Source of the DNA: Leguminivora glycinivorella
Lineage: Eukaryota > Arthropoda > Insecta > Lepidoptera > Tortricidae
Direction: 5' to 3'
Length of the DNA stretch: 64,000 nucleotides
NCBI RefSeq assembly: GCF_023078275.1
Contig: NC_062977.1
Location: forward strand, 6,531,118 to 6,595,117
Positions 57,540 through 64,000 of the stretch are shown one piece after another. The position numbers were made by a program, and so were the translations under genes. The notes beneath the pieces were generated by a model, which was not told the DNA's origin, made no database searches, and worked only from the letters and a program-made list of their open reading frames with translations. Numbering within the stretch: the first letter of the stretch is position 1; each line of letters begins with the position of its first letter.

Positions 57540-58375
57540 CACTTTTTTTGTAACATGGGTATTTTTTACGCGATTAATACTTAGAATCGCGAGGTCTCTC
57601 GATCCTGATAGGAGAAAAAAAATGTCCCAAGATTTCCATACATTTTTTAGAATCTTCCATTCCGTTACCGCCATACAAAATGTATCAAAAAATGGTAACG
57701 GAATGGGAAAAAAACCTTGGGACACTTTTTTAGGGTTCCGTAGTCAACTAGGAACCCTTATAGTTTCGCCATGTCTGTCTGTCCGTCCGTCCGTCCGTCC
57801 GCGGATAATCTCAGTAACCGTTAGCACTAGAAAGCTGAAATTTGGTACCAATATGTATATCAATCACGCCAACAAAGTGCAAAAATAAAAAATGGAAAAA
57901 AATGTTTTATTAGGGTACCCCCCCTACATGTAAAGTGGGGGCTGATATTTTTTTCATTCCAACCCCAACGTGTGATATATTTTTGGATAGGTATTTAAAA
58001 ATGAATAAGGGTTTACTAAGATCATTTTTTAATAATATTAATATTTTCGGAAATAATCGCTCCTAAAGGAAAAAAAAGTGCGTCCCCCCCCTCTAACTTT
58101 TGAACCATATGTTTAAAAAATATGAAAAAAATCACAAAAGTAGAACTTTATAAAGACTTTCTAGGAAAATTGTTTTGAACTTGATAGGTTCAGTAGTTTT
58201 TGAGAAAAATACGGAAAACTACGGAACCCTACACTGAGCGTGGCCCGACACGCTCTTGGCCGGTTTTTCTCCTATTAGAAGTGAAAGAGCTCGCGATTCT
58301 GAGTGGAAACCACATAAAAATTTCCAAATAAAAAAAAAGTAGGGTGGACAACTTTGAAAAAAAAAAAAATGGCCC
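57540..58375 (+). repeat. repeat family C copy, split by an inverted family F repeat
   Basis: 57540-57727 and 58269-58375 together match 5045-5294 plus 6786-6865. The family F unit entered a T run ('gggacactttttt' / 'ttttctcctattag'), so its ends are defined by comparison with the uninterrupted site near 5252-5266. Confidence 0.7.
57728..58268 (-). repeat. interspersed repeat family F, copy 3 (inverted)
   Basis: From 'agggttccgtagtcaactag' to 'cgacacgctcttggccggtt', reverse of 40895-41428. Nested in family C. Confidence 0.75.
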
Positions 58376-58449
58376 AGGTACACTAGCCCACCTATAATTG
58401 CGCTTATATAGAAAAAAATCGTGCTCGCTACGCTCGCTTCTTAAATTTT

Positions 58450-58868
58450 CTTTTTCCCTCACTAGCTCGGAAACACGTGTTTTGTCTTTAATACCAGCGG
58501 GTAAAAACGCATTTTATCCACTAGTGGGTAAAGTAATTTGACCTTGAATAAAGTCAACTGCTTTAAAATTGATAAAAGTAGGTGAATCTAGTAATAAAGA
58601 TGATTTACCACCTGTGGAACTACTGGAAGCAGTGATAAACGCATTTTTTGCGTTGTAGTTTCCTCGCTATAGTGAGGTGAAAAGTTTTCTGTTACACTCG
58701 GGTGCAAATGTATTTTACTTCTCGTGTGTTAAAAAACTCGCAAGTTCAGGATTCTATTCTCGAACCACGCTTCGCTCGTGGTCCAACCAATCCTTTCACA
58801 TGCTCGTTTTTCAATTCCACACTCGGCGTTAAAATACAACTTTGCCCCCTTGTATAACAAATAACTAT
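58450..58868 (-). repeat. interspersed repeat family D, copy 3
   Basis: Full-length inverted relative of 23538-23955, from 'ccctcactagctcggaaaca' to 'cttgtataacaaataac'. Confidence 0.7.
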
Positions 58869-58984
58869 TATCAACATCTTTAGTTCATGGGTATGATGAG
58901 TGTTTACTCTCAGGTGGATCGTATGTTTTCTATTCGACAGCGACAGCGCAAATAAAGAGTATTGAATGAATGAATTGTTCATCT

Positions 58985-59190
58985 TACATGAACATAAAAA
59001 TAAATACAACGTCCCTCAAAACTGTTTACACAGTTTGACTGTGGCATCCACGAGTCTATACAATAGATAAAACACTCAAATGACATTTCACACATAAATT
59101 CCGAAAAAATCATTGGTACGAGCCGGGGTTCGAATCCGCGACCTCCGGAACGATAGTCGCACGTTACCGCTAGGCTACCAGCGCTTGTCT
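58985..59190 (-). mobile_element. tRNA-derived SINE, second type
   Basis: On the minus strand 'tagcctagcgg' (a perfect A-box consensus, about 59167-59177) and 'gattcgaaccc' (B box, about 59129-59139) head a body containing 'tttttcggaatttatgtgtg'. The A-to-B distance fits a tRNA promoter. Confidence 0.65.
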
Positions 59191-60079
59191 TGTAAATACT
59201 AAGCACGTGTAAACCTAGCGACCAGCATGTGCAGCACGCGCGACCAGTGTATTGTTAGAGCGTGTTATTCAGACAGTATAACTTTGCAGTAGGTATCACT
59301 GAAGTAAGGAATTCTCAAAAGGCCAAGTTTGTAAGAAGCCAGAGAGTTCGTTAGCTTTGCCAACAAATAAATCATCTCACCTTTCAACGAAGTTCAGCAC
59401 CTTGGCCGTGTTACTAATGACTAGCGGAAGAAGAGTCGAGCGCTCAAAGTATGTCAATCTAATACAAATACTGTGATTTTAAGACCAGAATAAATATGCT
59501 TCAAAAATTCATCCGAAAACCGATATCAGATCGGAGAATGTGAATGCTCTCTTACATTGTGATACTTTTTGAATCTGTATTAACTATTATTTTAATACCT
59601 ATTATCTTAGTGAAATGCATAAAGTAATGTAATTAAAAACTCTTTTTGTTTCTTTGGCAAAATGTGACTTTGAAAACTATTCTCCGATTTTTTTTACAAA
59701 TGACACATGCTACTTTTTGTCTCTTTCTAACGCGAGCGAAGCCGCGGGCAGAAGCTAATACATAATATTACACATTTCTTTTTACAATAATGTTCAGTTA
59801 CGTTAGTAAATTATTATTAATCTGTGACCAAAACTAAAAACTACTTAACAAAAACTATTCAAACTTTTACACCGCCCGCCCGTAAATCTGGTTTATCCTA
59901 TATCTCGACTCATTAGTTCTCCGTAACAAGAGGCAATTACGAAAGGCGGAAGCAAAATTCCCTTCAAAAACCTACCGCCACTTACAAAAACACCTAAAAC
60001 CTTTTTAAGATGACATCAATGGAGGCAGGAATGATTTAAATTTATTACTTCAAGCCGTTTTTGTCACCTGTGTATTTTT
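59191..60079. other. intergenic DNA
   Basis: A fragment of repeat family B at 59705-59760 ('tctttctaacgcgagcgaag'). Otherwise nothing recognised. Confidence 0.45.
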
Positions 60080-60315
60080 AACCCCCGACGCAAAAACGAC
60101 GGGGTGTTATAAGTTTGACGTGTCTGTCTGTCTATCTGTCTGTCTGTTTATCTGTCTGTCTGTGTGTGTCTGTCTGTGGAATCGTAGCTCCCGAACAGAT
60201 GAACCGATTTAGATTTAGTTTTTTTGCCTGTAAGCTGAGTTAATCGGGAGTGTTCTTAGCCATGTTTCATGAAAATCGATCTACTATGTCGCGGACGGGG
60301 AGTTTTTCAAAATTT
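60080..60315 (-). repeat. interspersed repeat family A, copy 5 (inverted)
   Basis: 'acccccgacgcaaaaacgac' through a (CTGT)n-like run to 'catgtttcatgaaaatcgat'. Confidence 0.75.
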
Positions 60316-60427
60316 TAATTTTGTGGTTAGGTTATAATTAATCTATTTATGAGTCTGCGTTTCTTCTACATAGTTTTGACACGATTTAATAAAGTAGTAA
60401 ACTTAACTGTTTGAATGAAGAATGTAC

Positions 60428-60500
60428 GCTTCCGGCGGGACTTGAACCCGCATCATTTGCACATCGGGCACTACTGTAACTAAACCAATTGATGCGGGAG
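60428..60500 (-). other. tRNA-like segment
   Basis: Minus strand has 'tggtttagtta' (A box) and 'ggttcaagtcc' (B box), with 'gcggg' and 'cccgc' able to pair as a T stem. An acceptor stem is not convincing, so this is read as a SINE head or tRNA relic. Confidence 0.4.
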
Positions 60501-60734
60501 TAATTGCATTTTTTCCTTTGATATAAAAAAAATACCTACCTATCGTTGGCGGACGTTTCTGCTTGTTAAAATATTATTTTAGACCACGTTACTCCATATC
60601 GTAAACATCATGGAAAATGTATGTAATTTTTGATCCCATCTGTACCTAAGTAACTGTTTGGGGACGCTCTCTTCGCTTTCTCCATGCGATCGATAACCAA
60701 GGCTCCTGTGTTTACAAATACTTATACTTATATC

Positions 60735-61375
60735 TCTTTAAGAGGATACGGTAGCGAAAATGCTAAAATAGAATTTTAGTTAAATATACAAGTGTTATTA
60801 ACTAGATTTATCGAAAAAAAATTGTCCATTAGGAACAACTCAGTCAAAAGATTTTTCAAAAAAATACATACGGCGGCTATATTTCCGAGCTCATATAACC
60901 CGGCAACCTTCAAATCAAGAGTGAACAGGCATCTTCTGGGCGAGCTCACTCCATCGTAGGCCACGTCTTTGCCTGTTTGGCTAGTCTGTGGCCAAGAGAC
61001 AGCCCATTTATAATAAAAAAAAAAAATCTTTTATATCGAGGTTCCGCTCTCGACGCTTTCCTCCTTCAAAACTTAATCAATCGGAACGAAATTTGAAATT
61101 TGAATCTATGTCGGACCGTTTAGCTTTTTTGGTTAGTTGTTACCAATCTTGAGATTCACACCTTTTTTTGCGCCACAATGAAAAAGGCCGTTTTTGGAAT
61201 TTTTTTATTGGCTCTAGTCTTTAAAAAGCAGAATATCAAAAAAATCAAAACGGTCCGATACAGATAAAAATAATAACAATCTGTGTTGAAAAAATCATTG
61301 CTCTATTTTCAAAAACTAGGAAGTAAATAGTCGAGAGCGTTTGTACGGAGAATTGACCCCCACCGTATCGTCATA
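60735..61375. repeat. interspersed repeat family G, copy 2, with LINE tail inserted
   Basis: Matches 41640-42150 on both sides of an insert at about 60868-61026. The insert starts 'ggcggctatatttccgagct' and ends in an A run, the same LINE end as 55510-55755. Confidence 0.7.
60868..61026 (+). pseudogene. LINE ORF2 carboxyl-end fragment with A tail, copy 2
   Basis: Encodes IFPSSYNPATFKSRVNRHLL...ELTPS and a stop at 60957-60959, then a short 3' UTR and A run. Dead-on-arrival 5' truncation. Nested in family G. Confidence 0.6.
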
Positions 61376-63014
61376 AGCTACAGGTTTGAATATGAGAACT
61401 GATATTATTGTAAGTAAGTCTGTTTTTAATAAATTATACCTATCCTTCCCGAGTGGATTGCTCTTAGTAAGGACTACGTGGAATTTAATTTAGGCTTATA
61501 AATTACACCAGCATATTCTTCGTTAGAGCCGAGTTCAAATGTAAATCTTTATTATAATTAGGACCAGCTCGTCGTCACTCCATAGTATGATAATATCATC
61601 AAGCGATGATTGCCAACATTACGACACAAAAAAAATGCTATCAAATCAAAATGACATCCATTATTAATAGTACTAAAGTCCATTATATTTTGGTAGCAAA
61701 AATACATAGATAATAGAGTTTCATATTTCCTTAGTCTATGGCCTGACCTACGTGTTTTTTTTTTCAAAACGTCAAGTCGTCAACGTCAAATCTGTCGTAA
61801 CTTGTTTGAATTTTGTAAGTTAAGTAAATAATAAAATAACTAAAGATATTATTGAAATTTCGGGCAAACCAATAAGAAAGTGTGAAATTTGTGGTGTTAG
61901 ATATTTGAAAATATCAACTTGTGGCTTGTTTTTGCCTAGCTTTGCACTGGATATATGCAGGTCGGTAACTAGTATTTTATTATATTTTCGTTTCGAGTTG
62001 CTAACAGTTACCTACTCATTTAATCAATTTAAAGTAGTACTTATCATGTACAGTCTACGATTTAAGCGAAAACATTCTGTAAATAAGTTTTTTCGTAAAC
62101 AAACAAATAACCTAAAATACCAATAGAGTGTGACCATCTTATCGATAATCTCTTTATTTCAGATGACGATTATGGGTAATTTTAACAGGTAACGAAGAAT
62201 CGGCACATTTATCCATCTCCTGTATGAAGATAATGTTGGGCAAAGGTTTTCAAGGCTTTTTGCAGTAAATATTAACTTTCCCTGGTAAACATGCAAGAAA
62301 CACGAAGATTGAAGCAACAAATACTGGCTTATAACAAAACTCTTAATTAGGAGGCAGTGCCAAATATGAACGTCAGGCACAGTAAATCATAGGATTTTTC
62401 TGCAAACGCCTCAAAATTAGTTCAACTGAGAAGTGCTGCCTGTAAAGTAGTTGAAAAAATTACTTCATGTAAAAGAAAAGTGATGGTATATTTTGCTTTT
62501 GTTTTATTCATTTTATACAGGGGCGTATTAAAGGCGGCAGGCTCTTTTTAGGGTAGCGAAGCAGCGTTTTTTCTTAAATTTCATACTATATCGTCACTTA
62601 ACGGGGCGGTAATCCTGACTGGCTCAGGATGCCAACGCCAAATCCTTGAAATACGCCTCTGACAGCCATCCCAGACATTTTTTTAAATATATGTATAAAT
62701 ACTATAAATTTACTGTTAAGTCGCCATACTGCAAAATATCGCAAATTTATCGATATCGATAAATATTAGGGACTGGGTTGGTCGAGCCCTAGCGATTTTT
62801 TCTTTGTGTTGGTAGCAGTGACATGACCTCACGACCGTCGAAAAAACGCCTGCATAAATCGGTTCGAGGGTTGTTCGAGAGTGCCGACTCTTAAAACGTA
62901 GTGATTCAATGCTCTTTGATTAGGACTTCAGCAAAATGGCAGTAATATTGGCAGAAATTAATAAAAATGTTAAGATACCTCAAAGATCATTAGCTCTTAG
63001 TAGGTATATCTATA
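61376..63014. other. intergenic DNA, nothing seen
   Basis: AT-rich with several short frames on both strands and no recognisable domain or repeat. Confidence 0.45.
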
Positions 63015-63195
63015 CTAATATTATAAATGGGAAAGTGTGTGTGTCTGCTTGTTTGTCCGTCCTTCACGGCAAAACGGAGCGATGAATTGTCTTGATTTTT
63101 TTAAGTGAAGATAGTTGAAGGGATGGAGAGTGACATAGCCTACTTTTTGTCTCTTTCTAAAGCGAGCGAAGCCGGGGGTGAAAGGTAGTACGATA
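63015..63195 (+). repeat. interspersed repeat family B copy
   Basis: 'actaatattataaatgggaa' to 'aagcgagcgaagccgggggt', the same unit as 4083-4255. Confidence 0.7.
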
Positions 63196-63830
63196 TGGTT
63201 CGGATATGTCCGAGTCAAAGATGATGTTTTTGTTTAAACCATTTAACGCTCAAAATTTTTTTTCTATTTTTTTCTGGTTTCAAGCACATAAATGAGTTCT
63301 TAGGGGTAATATGAACCACAGAAAAATAATAAAAAAAAATATTTTGTGTGTTATGTTTTAGAAAACATATGCTAAGAATACTTGACATTGCCCAACTTTC
63401 AGCAAATAACTTTTGATAACCAATGTTCAGTATCCTTGACATTGCGAACGGATTAGAGAGATAAGTAATTTTAAAAAAATGAGTTTTTATGTTAAAAGTA
63501 TTTATGGAGTAACTTAAAACGTCGAAATACAATTTGTATTCACTTCCAGAGTCAGACTAAGCTAAGTTGGCAGTGGTTTTGATAGCTACACATGTTCAAG
63601 GGTTAAGTAACCGTCATCATTTCATTGAAGTTTGACGTGTAAACGACACTTGTGGAGTTTGTGCCATCAAAAGAGCTGTCAACTTACCTCGGTTTGACAC
63701 GAGGCATAATCTTAATTTGCAATTTGAACCCTAAATGTTTGTTTTCCCAATTTTGCAATACCTACATGTGCCGTAAAAAATATACACCAGCAAGAGTCAA
63801 GTCATGTACCAACGTATCTACTGAGCTATA
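63196..63830. other. intergenic DNA, nothing seen
   Basis: AT-rich; short frames only. Confidence 0.4.
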
Positions 63831-63832
63831 AT

Positions 63833-64000
63833 TCATAAAACTCTTGTCTTTTTTGCATTATTCCAGCATTTTGCCATGGCTCTTGAAAGCCTGGAGTCCG
63901 TTTTTGGTAACCAATCCCAGGTTTTGGCGTAGACACTAGTTTCATGAAAGCGAATGCCTGTGCTTCCACTCCAGACGGTAAACTAGAGCTAGTTGGGATT
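63833..64000 (-). other. open frame entering from the right edge, unidentified
   Basis: Minus strand reads open from the edge for 55 codons (IPTSSSLPSGVEAQAFAFMK...GFQEPWQNAGIMQKRQEFYE) to a TAG at 63835-63833. No domain recognised. It could be a terminal exon or part of a repeat; either is possible. Confidence 0.25.

Overview
This is an AT-rich eukaryotic window with spliced genes, long introns and dense transposon debris. The repeat repertoire (mariner, hAT, Harbinger-like and palindromic MITEs, tRNA-headed SINEs, CR1/Daphne-like and RTE-like LINEs, and short repeats ending in 'gcgaagccgcgggcaaaagctagt'-type tails) suggests a moth or butterfly. That assignment is inference; no marker gene fixes a species.

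Only two host genes can be supported, both on the minus strand. The left one (15206 down past position 1) is a ZAD/C2H2 zinc-finger gene with five exons: a split ZAD, a short exon carrying an IKSE sumoylation-type motif, a short linker exon, and a very long terminal exon with a Pro/Lys/Arg-rich region, an acidic Glu/Asp/Gln stretch and twelve zinc fingers. It runs off the left edge. The right one (32334-24362) is the small GTPase Rab26: five exons, 261 codons, every G motif present, with an in-frame stop just upstream of the start codon.

Layout: 1-15206 zinc-finger gene, whose 9.6 kb fourth intron holds a palindromic retroposed element, a nested hAT element and a LINE inserted in a foldback MITE; 15207-20575 promoter and intergenic DNA with a 1.35 kb palindrome; 20576-24478 a tandem array of decayed copies of the Rab26 last exon, broken up by an hAT element and two other repeats; 24362-32334 Rab26; 32335-64000 gene-poor DNA with an intact 1.25 kb mariner nested in a roughly 66 bp MITE, an RTE-like LINE remnant that keeps the endonuclease but loses the reverse transcriptase, two hAT MITEs with perfect 8 bp target duplications, SINEs, and many copies of a few interspersed repeats.

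The two genes have no visible functional link. The points most worth a second look are the Rab26 tail array with its unusual CPPCT terminus, the gap-free 705 bp inverted repeat inside the hAT element, and a perfect 136 bp hairpin flanked by a 15 bp direct repeat.
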